Assembly (NCBI GenBank): GCA_944470555.2
Contig: OX104132.1
Coordinates: forward strand, 19,477,755 to 19,541,754
From: Heterobilharzia americana
Lineage: Eukaryota > Platyhelminthes > Trematoda > Strigeidida > Schistosomatidae
Length of the DNA stretch: 64,000 nucleotides
Direction: 5' to 3'
Every line of letters begins with the position of its first letter. Within the stretch, counting starts at the first letter, position 1. Below are positions 48,202 through 60,900 of the stretch, piece by piece. The notes beneath the pieces were generated by a model, which was not told where the DNA came from, did not search any database, and saw nothing but the letters and a program-made list of their open reading frames with translations. The position numbers were made by a program, and so were the translations under genes.

Positions 48202-49021
48202 GCTGACTGGTGGCCCCAGTGATTGTTTTCTTCACCTCCAACCAGTGTTCATCTGTTGTGAGATGAGCCCACTCTACCGGCCATGAAGCATTCATGAGAT
48301 AGTCCCGCATGTTCTCATAGTCGGCCTTGCTGTAGCAAGGGAAGCTGTTGGGCGTCTCCAGTTGCAGAGCCCTCCTAGTAACCATGGCGAAGGTGATTAC
48401 AGCGCGGTCACTGAGGCCAAGGGGAGGTTGGATGCAAACGCCCTCGATGGGAAGTTCATCGTTCGCCAGGACGTAGTCAAGGCGCGATGCGTTTCCGTTA
48501 GGTCCCCAGAGTGTGGCATCACCCACTTTCTCTGAGAAGCCAGCAGTCTTAACTGCATCCTTCAGCTTCTGATTAGAGGATCTGATGTGTCCCCTTTCCG
48601 TCTCGAAGGGGATGGAAGGGATGTTGGAGTCACCGGCAATGACTACGGAATCGTAATTTGCAGAGGAAGTCGTTAAGACCGCCTTGATGACCACTTCCTT
48701 ATGTGTAGGGGAGCTGGTGGGGGGCCGATATATGACCTTGAGCAGGTATTTGGTGCAGTGGAGAGTGAAGTAGCACCACAGAGATTCTGGGAGCTGGGTT
48801 AAGGCCGTATCGCTAACCGCCATTGCCTTTAAACGGGAGTTTATGTAGAGAGCCACTCCCCCTCCTGCTCTGTGTTCCCTGTCCCTGCGGAAGAGTTCCA
48901 TGCCGGGGATGTCCGGCGAGAGCCAGGATTCGGTGATGAATATGATGTCGGAGTGCTTACGTTCACGCAGCGTCCTCATTTCTGCTACCTTCCCTCTTAG
49001 CCACCTAACGTCGCTGTACAT
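48140..49021 (-). pseudogene. CR1-like LINE endonuclease domain
   Basis: Apurinic-endonuclease-like nuclease, 293 open codons. It shows DIIFITESWLSPDIPGMELF (catalytic E), RRDREHRAGGGVALYINSRL, SLWCYFTLHCTKYLLKVIYR with PPTSSP, DSVVIAGDSNIPSI (usually GDFN), LWGPNGNASRLDYVLAND and IQPPLGLSDRAVITFAM. The last motif normally reads SDH; the catalytic His is Arg here, so target nicking should fail. The frame shifts to the RT linker near 48.15 kb. Confidence 0.85.
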
Positions 49022-49089
49022 ACATATTAGAGTGTGCCTGGTGAGAGGGGAGGTCTGGTTGTGTATTTTCGCAGGGGAGAGCTTACATG

Positions 49090-49690
49090 GTTGGGTCTAG
49101 CGTCGCAAGTCCTCGTGGGACTGGCATCGTTTCTTCTTTTGTGTTTTGTTTTCAGCTTTGGTGGGGGCTTCTTTACTTGACGTATCTAACTGGACAGCGC
49201 CTGCATGACGACCACTGACTCCAGGCGTCTTGGTGGTTGTCGTATTGAGCCGCCCATGTGATCTTTCGCACAATACCATGCGTGCAGGACGCCTGTGAGG
49301 GAGGCGTATGAGTCGAGCTGGACGGCGAGTAGTCTGGGATTGGGTATGGACTTCAGATGCGCTGGTCTTGGCAGTCTACTGACGCTGTTGGCCGGCATAC
49401 TGTCGAGACCGACTTGGGTTGAGAGTCATAGCCACTGTCGGATGTCGTGAAAAATCCGTGAAAGTATGATCCTTGTCCAAGATAGGACTAGTTTGTGACG
49501 GGCTAGTGCTACTCTGTGTCACCTGCCTGATGGCTACTGGAATTCTAGAAACATGGGTTGGCCACTTCTTTAGAAGTTCGGTGTTCTGCCCTACTTCTGT
49601 TTGTTTGTGGGCACAGACTAGAGACTTGTTCCGGGCGCTGTAGTCCCTTTTGTACACGACCGCGTTATCCGTGTCAAAGCTTCGGACCTA
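49090..49690 (-). pseudogene. CR1-like LINE ORF1 remnant
   Basis: Three overlapping open stretches upstream of the endonuclease on the same strand: DYSARNKSLVCAHKQTEVGQ, then LLAVQLDSYASLTGVLHAWY, then a Lys/Glu-rich tail. No zinc finger is visible. Assigned to ORF1 by position only. Confidence 0.4.
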
Positions 49691-49699
49691 GCGTTTTGG

Positions 49700-52600
49700 G
49701 CAGACATGTTACTGTGATATAAACTTCTCGGGAAAACAAATCGTTAACAACAATAAAAGACTGAAGACTGAATGCAGCAGGACAGAATAGATAAGGGAAG
49801 ACAACTTATGTTGGCTCACCTTCAGACACCTGTCACTTGATCCTCTGCTCTTGACCAACGAGTCTAACCGTAAGCTCCAGATGTGTATGTATAACCAGGA
49901 AAGATATTTCCTGGAGAATGACCTCCGAGGGGAACCGAGAGCTAAGGTAGTTCGGCAGTTGAAACACTCAAGAACCACTAACACGAGGTAGATTGGTTGG
50001 CTCAAAGGAATAACAATGCCAATTTTCAACTGTTGAGGAGTGAGCTGACGAATATGCAGTGATGAAGTGCGTGCGGGAACAAAAGTGCTGCAGACGTTCG
50101 ATCCTTTTAGATTGATTATTCCAAGTGGGAGTTTTTCAATGTGGAAAAATCCAAAAGCTGAGAGACGAGCGAAAACACATCACTATTCAAGGAGCGCGCT
50201 ACCACTTGTAAGATTTTGAGGAGCTGAATAGATTGCTGGTAACGCAAAGAAGGTAGCCTTGAACCTAACTTATATTCTGATAGAATTCTTCCGAGATTGC
50301 TTTAACTATTCTTCGCCAAGGACCAATTTCTGTAGGAAAAACCCATGTAAAAGCAAGAGCGATCGGGGCATAGTATAACATATAAATGACGAATCCCGTT
50401 AGGCCTATCATTCCCTACCACCTCGCGCAAAAATCTAGCCGGAACTCAATGCAAGGAGACTACAAGGACCTGTCATGTGCCTGCGGGTACGAAACCGAGA
50501 AAAACCAATGGAATAGGCAGGTGGAATAGTGTACCTGGTGGATCATGCCAAAGTGTCAATGCATTTTGACTGGCCGGCTAGAGGATGGCGTACACGCCGC
50601 GCAACATTGCACGAAAACCCGACAATTGCTGTGAATGCTTGACCATATACCCTCCGCCTAGATAGTCGTTTGAAGTTGTGAAGGTCGGTGTCAACGTGAA
50701 ACCTCATCTAACCCCAAACGGTCTGCTCTGGAAATTGCTTGCTGCTGCAAATCTTGTGATGTTCCTCAGAGCAAGTGATACACTCCTTTAGCAGAAAAAT
50801 TCTTGGGGAGTGATGTAGGCTTTGCTCCGGCAGTCAGTTTGGCAGAGTTGAGTCTGGCAACCTGAAGTAGTTATCAAACCCGCTGATATTATAGCCGTTG
50901 AGAAGCAAAAGTGTCGATAAGAATTCAAAGGGAACAGTCGTAATGGCTGTCCAAGGCATACCAGAACAACCAGGCAATAAAACTTTCAAAAAGCCTCACG
51001 TTCACAAAATCGATAGCTGCGGATGGGTTGTGTGCAAAGTTTTCTTCGAAAAGTCCCAGTGAACGGCGTATGCAGACTTTCAAGACCAACTCGCATGAAG
51101 CCCATCGCCGCCTCATCCCACAAATTATTTGCAATCCCGTCCCAGATGAGTCTCTGTTGAAGGCCTAACATGCTTGGCACCTGATGGAGTGTCATATAAG
51201 GGGGGCGTTTACCTGTACGGTAGTAACCAGAGGTATAACAAGCGAGAATGCAGATGACAGTCTCCAGGATTCATTAAGCCCAGAGTTAGCACACACACCC
51301 GTGTATCTCCAGTGTTGAAAAATTCAGACGCCGTGATCCCTGTGTAAACTAAATGGCGTGAAACTTCAAAGGATGAAGTCACCCCATTCACTAACGGAAG
51401 TTCAGAAGCAGCACCTATCGTATACCAGAAGAACGTGGCAGGGCATATTGAACTAAACATTGTGGTTTGATTGTTTAACCGTCAATGCTAACAGAAAGAG
51501 GGAAAACAGCGAAAAGATGGCAGCACTCCATGACCACCCGAGTAGCAGCAGCTTTTGACGGACGTTTCGGCGAGTAGGTAAATGCGGAGCACATGGAAAT
51601 ACTATGCGTGGCAAATGGCCCACGGCGGAAGGTAGAGCAGCCCTTCAAATAAGCCCTTGTGTTTGGGTTGTAGAGGTGAGAAATCCAAATGTGCACAAGG
51701 TACCTGCAGAAGGATACATCCAGGTTACGCTTAAGTATTTTTGGCCGTTATTCACCAATTTTCAACTTAGTTCTCTTCGCAACTCTGGCAAGTGTGACTC
51801 CTTAGACGTTACTACCAACTGCAATACACTGTTCAAAGCAGGGGAGACATCACCCAGTTTTCCAATCAAAGGAAAGAAGATACAGTCGAGAATGTTGGTC
51901 GCCAGGAAATAATTGAAAAACTAGGCCTTTTGAGACCCTGTTGCAAGGCATCGCTTACGAACCACAACTTGATCATCATTTCGTTTAGAACGTGTGAGCT
52001 CAGTCAACTTTTGAGTGGAGCGAACTTCCGGCAGTGATTTCGTTTATGATAACCGAAGGGATTCCCTGATCGGTAGGCCTGAACCACTTAAATCTTATTT
52101 TTGCTCGCTCTAAGAATAGTGGTGTTTTTTTTCTTGTCTTCATCAATCTCAACAGTTTCCACACATGACTATCCATGAGGATCTTTCGGCTCTCCATTCA
52201 ACTTTTTTTGCGAGGATTTCGCTGCAGAACATACCATTGGTTGCTTCACCATCGCCCTTACGTTGCAGTCGGACAACCGTCCGGTAGGTCTGGCTGTCTC
52301 GACCAACTGTTATAGCTCAGGTTTCTGAATCTGCAGCAAAAAGGTTCCGCCAGCTTCCACTTCCAGGACTCGGTAGTTTTTGGAATTCGACAGTCTCAGT
52401 AACAGACAAACAAATGTGAGGTTGAAAGTCTTCCGTTTGCTTGCTTTGCATTTTTATTGCTCCACTCCGTTTACTGAGACTGTTATTATCTTCACGCACT
52501 CATTAACATGCGTGGTAAAATTGCGCTGCTCCGCCAAAGGCAAGTCTCCAAAGCACCTTGAATGTAGCCTCACCGCAGTCGCTGACCACCTCACTCTTCG
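49700..52600. other. Repeat-like stretch without recognised genes
   Basis: More GC-rich than typical intergenic DNA here. Apart from the family C copy at 50.46-50.76 kb, I recognise nothing. Short open stretches on both strands (49709-50029 -, 51209-51460 -, 51604-51912 +) carry no domain. It probably consists of decayed retroelement untranslated regions. Confidence 0.3.
50455..50765 (+). repeat. Family C repeat, decayed copy 3
   Basis: ggtggaatagtgtacctggt, gtgccaaagtgtcaatgcat-like text, ggctagaggatggcgtacac, gcttgaccatataccctccg, gtgaaggtcggtgtcaacgt: the same order as 43.86-44.07 kb, with many changes. Confidence 0.45.
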
Positions 52601-52695
52601 TAGTTACCGGGGCCGGGGCTATGGGACGTTAAAACCTGACGAAGAAGTCTACAGGGGGCAAGAACGCACCGCCTAGGTCCAGCTCAACCTTATGG

Positions 52696-53193
52696 TTGCG
52701 GCTTGCAGCACAAGAGGGTAGCCGGAAGGCCAATCCTCATAGCACTGCAAACATCGCCGTCCCCAGTCAAGTAAACACAGACCCCTGCGCTGCACCCAGC
52801 ACCTATCCTGAACCACCAGCGAGAACCACTGGGCAGAAACGTCAAAGAGTAAGAAGAGGGCATTTAGACAGACCTCATGGACATAGAAACGACTGCCACA
52901 CGTGTGCTATCGCTGCAACCGAAAGTGATGCAGCGTTTGAGTGCAGCAGCTGCAGCAGGCGGGTGCACCGCAAATGTGAAAAAGAAGTACCACATCAATA
53001 CTATGCCTTTATGACATGCCATCCACGCGCGCGATTTTGGTTCACTTACCCACGGTACCATCTGAGACCACACTTAGCTGCAGGCTCACCTGGAGTAATT
53101 GATAAATTTCCAAACCACCATCATGGAGGAGATTCACCCTCCGGAAAACTTAGGCAACTGCCTACCGAAGGTCAAAAACTCAAACGGTTCTAA
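52696..53193 (+). pseudogene. CR1-like ORF1 with PHD-type zinc finger
   Basis: A 165-codon open frame. Cys and His spacing from residue 67: C67-x2-C70-x12-C83-x2-C86-x4-H91-x2-C94-x13-C108, a PHD-like treble-clef pattern (CHTCAIAATE, CSSCSRRVHRKC). CR1-clade ORF1 proteins often carry PHD fingers. The N-terminal part is basic and Pro-rich (TGQKRQRVRRGHLDRP). The last Cys pair of a full PHD finger is incomplete. It is followed by a frame change at about 53.1 kb. The role is presumed RNA/chromatin binding of the LINE particle. Confidence 0.6.
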
Positions 53194-54209
53194 GCCGAAC
53201 AAAACGCCGCTTGCGCGAAGGGTAACCACATCCACCCCAGGCCATGGAGCCACACCAGCGACGACAACCAGCGGACAACATAACGAATGGGTAAGAATGG
53301 GGAAAAAGCCCGAACTATCCATGATAACGAACCCATAGGGTTTGATAATGCCGTCGTCGCTGACCACTCTAACTTTACCATTCTGCTTAACGTTCCTGTC
53401 CGCAGCGATAGCCCTCTGGAGCACAGGGGCACGTTTGACAGGCAGCAGTGGCACTTTCTCTGCGTCATGCTAGGTCAGGGCACTCTGGGGACAAAATTGT
53501 ATTGACTGTATAAGGGCACCTGTTTACCTCCAGGGAAGCCTCCACCGATGACAGTGACTCCAGGCTCGACTAGAGACTCTGAAAGGTCCCTCTTACTGCC
53601 ACACATCCTGGTCATCAGCAGATCACCCAGCTTCAGAGCTAGAACTGGCCGGTCATGTGTGTTAGGAAGGATATCTCGGGAAGCAACCGATCCACTAAAA
53701 TCCACAGCCATGGTTGTACATGCAATACCTGAAATGGCGACGGGTACCCCAGGTGATAGGTACATCCATGATGTCCAACAGTAGGAGTGGTTGTCGGCTC
53801 TGATGAAGCTAAGTGGGATTGCGGCAGCAGCACTTTACAGACTGCCACGCCCCTTGCATCTGGCAAACATGACCTGACCTATACTACTGGCCGTCAACTT
53901 CGAATCCCAGAAATTCTAGCCAGAGTGCTAGAGGCGCGGTATAAAGTCAGGGGCGCCATAAGACGGAATGTTCGCTGCTGTGAAGGCAGACGGAGAACAT
54001 CGCAACACCGACGGACAGAAGTCGCTCTCAGTGCTCAGGCCACTATCACCCTAAACCAACACTTTGAGAGTCAGACCGGCAACCGCTTTAGATCACCTAC
54101 TGCGCCAATCGACCAGGAAAAAACGTAACTAGGCTTGTTCCATTGGAACTGGCCAGTCAACCAAGCCTGTTCCGTTAGTTTGCCAAAAAAATCTCATGTT
54201 ACGAGAAGC

Positions 54210-54800
54210 ACTTCCAGGCGTCTTTATGGCAACGTGAGAGGACTTAGAAGCAAAATGTAGGAGCTCCGATCCCACTGTTCTGACCTTGTCCCCAGAATCA
54301 TAGTCCTGACGGAAACATGGTTACCATCGGGCATCAGTAACACCAAAGTTAACATAGATGACGTGGTTCTTTTCAGGAGGGACGGAGAACACAGGAACAG
54401 AGAGGGGGTTGACATGTACGTGACCAGTTTGTTCAAAAGTGAACAAACCAATGACAGTGTGCTGACGGAGCTCCCAGACTCTATCTCGTACTACTTCACG
54501 GTCAGACACACTAAGTGCCTGGTTGGAGGAATCTACAGGTCCCCTTATATCAGCTCGGACCACAACCAAAAACTACTCCAAGTATGACCCACAGTGTCGA
54601 CTATGGGGTATGACCAGATCCTAATAGCTGGCGGCTCCAACGTTTCAGCTCTCAGCGTAGAGCGAGGTGGCTCGGCCCCGAACCGGAAGTTCGATTGTAA
54701 CCTGCCAAATGCCATCCAAGTGGCCGGACTGGACGAAAAATTAGCGAAGGCACCCGCTGGGGGTCAAACGATAAACCTGATAATCAGTGAAAGATCATAG
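54210..54800 (+). pseudogene. CR1-like endonuclease remnant
   Basis: RIIVLTETWLPSGISNTKVN, VVLFRRDGEHRNREGVDMYV, LPDSISYYFTVRHTKCLVGG with IYRSPYISSDH, then after a stop YDQILIAGGSNVSALSVERG (GDFN is GGSN). Catalytic Glu in TETW is kept, but the Asp and Asn block is changed and the SDH end is not found. Confidence 0.65.
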
Positions 54801-55479
54801 TGGGATGGGCCTCGCCCTCACCTCCGCCACACTAGGCCAGGCTACAAAGGGATGAGCCAATGCCTGTCGAGAGCTCCATGGTCAGTGGCTCAACCCTCCT
54901 TCGCAGTTGACAAACCTGGGAACTAGTAAGAGACATCGTTGGGTCGGCGACCCCGCGAAACGTCCCCTTGGCGGCAACAGCGCCCAGAACGCGAACCTCA
55001 CGGCTAAACCGAGGCACTGAGCGCCTCCTAAAAGCCAAGAGAATTGCACGGTAAGAGTGGAGACTCTCCAGAGAAGAAGCCAAGGAGCATGCGTCATGAA
55101 AGTTCTGAATGGAGAAAACCTCTCTGGATAGGAGATCGCCGAAATGTTAAGCACCACATTTGGCACATGGCTCAACATTCCATCAGGAAAGTTCTCACAC
55201 TACTTTTCGAACAGCCCGCAAAGTTATCCTACTCCGTATAGTTACACGAAGTACAGATAACTCGCGCTGTTGTTCTCGGCAAGCTATCAAAGCAAAGAGC
55301 GAGAAAACCCTCAGGGTGCGACGACATTCACCCATCTGTGTTGAAAGAATGTGTAAGTACCCTAAGTGGCCCACTTTGCGGCCTTTTGCAACCTTTCCTT
55401 GACGAAAAAACTCCCACGAGAGTGGAATTGAGCCATCCTCTCTCCTGTCTTCAAAGGAGGAGGCAGGCAGAATCCAAAC

Positions 55480-56600
55480 CATCGTAGACCCATAGCATCC
55501 TACCAGCAATATCAAATGTTATGGAAAGTGTGATGGACAACCGTATCAGGGAATATCTAACAAGAAACAAGCACTTAGTGACGCTCAACACGGCTTTCAA
55601 AAAGGTAGGTCCTGTGCCTCCATCTCATGTTCACTGGACAGAATGCTGGGATCTCGAGGTCCCGGTCCACGCAATTTTTCTGGATTTCGCCAAGGCCCTT
55701 GGCACTGTCTCGTATGTCACCCTAATACATGAAATAGCCGGGTTGGGTATCCGCGGCCAGGAGCGATCGTGGCCTAAGAACTACTTAGACAGTAGGGAGT
55801 TCTGCACAAAAGTCAAAAGGGTCTACTCGGCTTGGAGAACACATCGTCCGGTGTCTCACAAGGAGCAATCTGGGTCCATTGTTTTTCCTACTGTTCGTGA
55901 ATGACTTCCGCTGCATATCAGCTCTCCAACTCTCCTCTACGCTGATAACTTCAAGATTTGGAGGGTAGTAACCTGCGAAGCGGAGTCGCGTTCATTACAG
56001 AGATACCTCAAAACACTAGAAGACTGGGCAACAAATAACGAACTGGCATTTAACCTGGATAAGTGCCGGCCTGTGTTCTCCCTCACTCCTGATCCACAGA
56101 AAGTATCCTGCTCTCTCTGTGGCTCACATCTATCTCACACGTGGCAGAAAAAGACCTGGGTTTAACGGTGACGGAGAAACTAGACACCAATTCCAATTAC
56201 CCCGGGTGACGCCTTGAAAGCATACGGTGTGCTGAACTTTGTACGTCGACAACTAGGTGCCCCCACCCAAGAGCTCTTTCTGAAGCTCTACAAGACTCAT
56301 ATATGACCTCGCTGTGAGGTCCATGATGTCTTCGCCCCACCACAACTGAAGAGAGGCAGGAACCTACTTGAGGAAGTTCGGAGGCGAGCCACAAAACGGG
56401 TTGTTGGGATGCAACGAAAACCATATGAGGACAGACTGAAAGTCCTAGGTCTGTACTGTCTTAGCTACCGAAGGTTACGAGGTGACTTGATAACGGCTTA
56501 CAAACTGCTGAACAACCCAGGTTACCCGAAAAGAGGATTACTACAGAGTGGCCACTATGGTGATCTTCGCGGAAACCCCAAGAGAATTAGCCACTAAAGG
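55480..56600 (+). pseudogene. CR1-like reverse transcriptase remnant
   Basis: MDNRIREYLTRNKHLVTLNT, VHAIFLDFAKALGTVSYVTL (motif 3, FD changed to LG), a decayed motif 4, then SPTLLYADNFKIWRVVTCEA where YADD is Y-A-D-N (55938-55949), then LEDWATNNELAFNLDKC, and the tail YEDRLKVLGLYCLSYRRLRG with DLITAYKLLN. At least five frame changes or stops. Confidence 0.7.
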
Positions 56601-56760
56601 TCAAAAACTCATGTGCGTTCACATTTCTCCTTCCTAGTCTGCGGGCACTGAATACATTACTAGCAGAAGTAGCCTGCACCGCATCTGTTGACAACTTCAA
56701 GAAAAGTTAGACAGTCATGCAGAGGCCCACGGTCTACCCATATGTGGTTGGGACACGAAC

Positions 56761-57714
56761 TGAACGGAAGAAGTCAATTGGTTTTACGCCATTCCAAATA
56801 CGTTAACTTTACTCCAGTTTTATTTCCACCGTAACATTTAAGCCTCTTCCATCCGTCCACTTGCCACAAGTTAGCCTCACCTACCTAAGTTCTTTATATC
56901 TTTGCACCCCTCCTCGTTCTACTTGGGCGCAAGTAGATTACTCCATTAGTTCACCTTTCTTTTCTCTTTTACCCACACAAATTTTTCTTTCTAGGTTTAC
57001 TCTTCGCTATACCTAGCTCTCTGTAACGATCAGTCCAAACAGCTGTATGGCAACTCGACATCCGAAGAAGCCAACTGCAACACAGTGCAAGGGGAACTAA
57101 CTAACACTTAACATCCGTTATGCGCACAGGTGCCATAACAGAGGATGGCCGGATCTACTGCGTCGGAATCCTCCAAGGACCCGGAACCGCTACGCAAGAC
57201 CAAGAAACGAGGAAGAAGAAATCAAATGACTTACACAAGATTGTTAGAGAGATATTGGATATTCAAAGGCTATGAGGCAAAAAATGAATGCCTTAGCAGA
57301 GGGCCAGAGCCTGAATATTGAGGTTTTTTAGAGAAATGTGAACGCCGCAAGAAAATGGAGGATAGAATTTTCCAAATTATCCGTCATAACATGTAAGGTG
57401 CTGGCTATCCTTGCGTTTTTCGTGAGTTACACATAGAAAATCGGCTGCAATCCGGACCAAAAATGAACTGAGTTTCAGTGGGGCTCATCACACATAGTTG
57501 AAATGCTCAGCTTCCAAATAATCCGAGACCAATGCACTGTAAGAGAGCGCAGCAACATCTTTAGACGCTTTTCAAACTGGCGGAAAACTTACAAATTAAG
57601 CAAGGAGGCCTGCATTGGTTCATAACCTACGCAAAATGTTCACTAGAGACTTAAAAATTTGAAATTAACCTTAAGCAAACTAAGTGAGCGGTGACGTCAG
57701 TCACTGATTATTAG
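56761..57714. other. Stretch after the CR1-like element, no recognised gene
   Basis: Holds one small open frame at 57145-57321 (58 codons, MAGSTASESSKDPEPLRKTK with a KKRGRR cluster) that matches nothing I know. The rest lacks open frames. Confidence 0.2.
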
Positions 57715-57910
57715 TACTTGTTAGTACTCACGAGTGCAAAACCGAGAAAAAACACAACAGAACAGCCAGATGAAATAGTGTACGTGGTGGATCATGTTGA
57801 AATGTCAATGGGTTTTGACTAACCGGCTAGAGGATGGCGTAGACACTGCGCAACATGACACGAAAAAATTGCCAAGTGCTGCAGACTCTTGACATCGTTT
57901 TTCGTGCCAG
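57715..57910 (+). repeat. Family C repeat, decayed copy 4
   Basis: gatgaaatagtgtacgtggt, gatcatgttgaaatgtcaat, ccggctagaggatggcgtag, caacatgacacgaaaaaatt, close to the 50.5 kb copy. Ends near 57.91 kb. Confidence 0.45.
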
Positions 57911-60900
57911 TTTTATTTTACCACCGATTATTATCAGTTTCCTAAAAAAACACTGTGTGCTAGAACTCTGACTCTTCACATATGCGGTTTGGCACACGGT
58001 ACGAGGAGTTTTGGTGTGATAGCAGGTAACCGACTACGCAGGAAACATAGAATAGTGCTTGTCTTCCAGGAGTTAGGTCTAGTGTTCCGAATGTTGTGGA
58101 AATTGTCACTGAGTTTATTTTACCATGCTTTATGGAGGCCCAATGTGCTCATAAAAGTGAGCAGAAAAATGTTGCTGGACATATCAAAATTAAAATTATG
58201 GTTAACCATAGATCTGCTACTAAAGTGCAAGGATTCTAGGCAGCCAAACTGCATCGAAACCTGTGAAGTCGAAGATACATTTCTTCATTTTATTCCAGTT
58301 GGCAATCAGAAAAGCAATTATGCACGGCTCTCACTTCTGTAGAACGAAAGTTCAGTCAAGCCGGAAAAGTAGACGCTAATCTGGTCTTCTCAACACCTCG
58401 ATATGGTAAGTTTGTCAATTTGACATTCCATATTGTTTGCTGCCTATTAACAGTTGCTATCAGTAGTCGGTTTGAAGTTTGAGATTTGAAAGTACACAGC
58501 AAGTAAATTAAAAGGATGGACACTAAAATCGATGGGTTACGATCCTAAGATTCAACATAAATCTGCACACGAATTAGGTCAAGTAACGCAGTTTCAAATA
58601 TGATAATAGGGTATCTAACTTCATCTAAAGATGCGATAATAGCAGCAGTATCCGAAAAAAGATTATTCATTTGCGGATATCGACAAAGTGTTCAGAACCA
58701 TTTAAGTTACGTCGTGTGATATGAATATGAACAATAAATTGTAAACTAAGCATCATCTGGTAGATAGTCGTATATCCCTGTGTGCTATGTTACGTAGATT
58801 AATTCAGTATTTAATGTAACTTCAGTTTTGTACAGTTAGACTCATGTAAAACTTTGTGTAACACACACATATGCCTTCGCCAATCTTGGCAGTTGGCTGA
58901 AACATTCAATTATAAAGCCGCATCACTGAAAATAACATTTACAGATGACTGTCTTTACACAACATTTTGTCGTCCACCTTAATTTTTCCATTACCGTTAC
59001 GCTTCCTGAAGAAAAAGGTTGTGTAGCGCGTTTACATTTTCAGCTCACATGCAAGCATGTAAATTTTGGTTCACTCTGCCAGACAATTCGTTTATATCAC
59101 TTGAGTACTCGGAATGACTCGATATTATTGCATATTTATCTTTGTTTGCAAACTTGGTTGTGATGTAGGACATGTTTACCGGAATCACGATCACACTAGT
59201 ACTGCGTACGTAATATTTAAGATTGTTTCTAAACTCTATAAACAGAAGGCCACTTGCCTTCTGCCACACTTACTACTATAATGAAACAAAATGTCTACTT
59301 CATTGAAAACATGGGCAAATTAATCTCAGGCACATACTGTTCAATGATCCCAGCATATTTTGTTTGGTGTTTATTGTAGAACGCATCCGACATATACTTT
59401 CTACTGCTCATCTTCTAAATCCTCCGTCTATTTCCAGCCAAAGAATGACTTTGACAGCACCACTTCTGGAAACGTCCTTATTAGGTATATTGATATCACA
59501 GTGAAGTTGGAAGCTTAGGATATTCTACTTAAAAGTACTGACTACTCAGTAAATGATGGTAACAGTGATATCCAATAGCAAGTATAATGCAACAAAACTA
59601 AGATTTAATAATGTATAGTAGTGTTAAACAATCCAGTGTACTTCACTGAAAGGTAGAAACATACAGGTTAAGAGCCATCATCAGCCTAAGTAATATGCAG
59701 CAGCTAGCGCTTCGACAACAAATATCAATTCGTTTACCAATCCATCTAAGAAGGAAAATACAGCAATAAACTGCTTCCAGAGGGTAAATAGTGATAACCA
59801 AGACCTTTTAAGCAAAAACAGCTTCAATTTACCGCATCAAATTACCTATAATAAAGCTTATTACGTACAATGCCCTCCAGTTCTGTCACTCAAGGTTGAC
59901 GAAAAGGAAAGTGAGCCACGTTCCCTCGGGGATGACTTGTAAATCCATCCTATTTCGTTCTAAAGAAACAATATCAATTATCAATTTTATACAACCGATG
60001 GAAGGAAATGACTTCCAAATTCGCATTCATGCAGTGGTGAAAAAAGTGGAAATCAGTAAAAACTTCGATATGAGTTAAACTCTGTTAGCAAAAGCTACAA
60101 CCGGTGAAACGGTGTTCGAAAGCTGGGTGGTGTGCTTTGGTTACAAATAAGGGGATTTCAGTTGTCAACTGACTGCAACAACATTTGTCTTGATAAAAAT
60201 GGACTTTTGATTTGACTACAAAGTTGGGGGTCCCTGATAAAATGAAACATTTTTCTGAAATAAAACGTGCATACTATTTGATACCTAAGAGGATTAGTCA
60301 ACCAATATACGATTGAATATTCGATAAATTCTTCTACTAGTGTTGAAAAGACTAGGAAAATCAGAATGATACGTATGTATATGTATATATGTATGTATTA
60401 TAAGTTATGCGATTTCATAAAGATATGCATGGCAAATCAAACTTGTTCAAAAGATAGTATCATTTACTAATGTAGTCGTTTAATTCAATGCCCAACAATA
60501 CTAGCAATATAACACTTGCAAAGAACAATCACATATAATCCCTAGTTGAAAAGCTTTCGTGTTTCATTTAAACAAATTAATGTTATAACGTAGAAGGTTA
60601 ACATTCCCATCCAAATTGTTACAGCATCAAATGTTATGCGAAACTTGGAAAAACGGTTCTTGATGTCAAATTTCAATTGGTTTGCTATCATAAAAATGAT
60701 CTAGAATTTCAAAAACAAATTTTATGAATAAGTGGAATATTATGATCTAGGAGCTATTATTACTGAAAGACAAAAAAAGGTTTTTCAAAAAGTCAGTACC
60801 AAATGGTTACTGCAAGAGTATTGGCTAGTAGTGAATTTCACTACAAAATACATTACACTCAGATGGACTTTAATTGTAAATAAACAGTGAAAATAGTATT

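Larger units (their letters stand above)
46800..49700 (-). mobile_element. CR1-like (SR1/Perere-type) LINE, antisense, 3'-truncated
   Basis: On the minus strand: ORF1 remnant (49.69-49.09 kb), APE-type endonuclease (49.02-48.15 kb), then RT (47.95-46.81 kb). The element stops about 46.80 kb soon after RT motif 6 (MEKDLGLN), so the RT C-terminal tail and 3' untranslated region are missing. Only a few lesions, and the RT active site is intact. More GC-rich than the flanking DNA. Confidence 0.85.
52600..56760 (+). mobile_element. CR1-like LINE, GC-rich and heavily decayed
   Basis: On the + strand: ORF1 with a PHD-type zinc finger (52.70-53.2 kb), possible ORF1 remainder (53.2-54.15 kb), endonuclease remnant (54.2-54.8 kb), RT remnant (55.4-56.6 kb). 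The order is that of CR1-clade LINEs. Its sequence relates to the 46.8-49.7 kb element (for example FRRDGEHRN against FRRDREHRA) but is much older. Composition is clearly GC-richer than the window average. Confidence 0.75.

Noticed and set aside
57989..58342. 117-codon open stretch as a gene
   Set aside because: Composition is unremarkable, no family similarity that I can name, no splice or promoter context.
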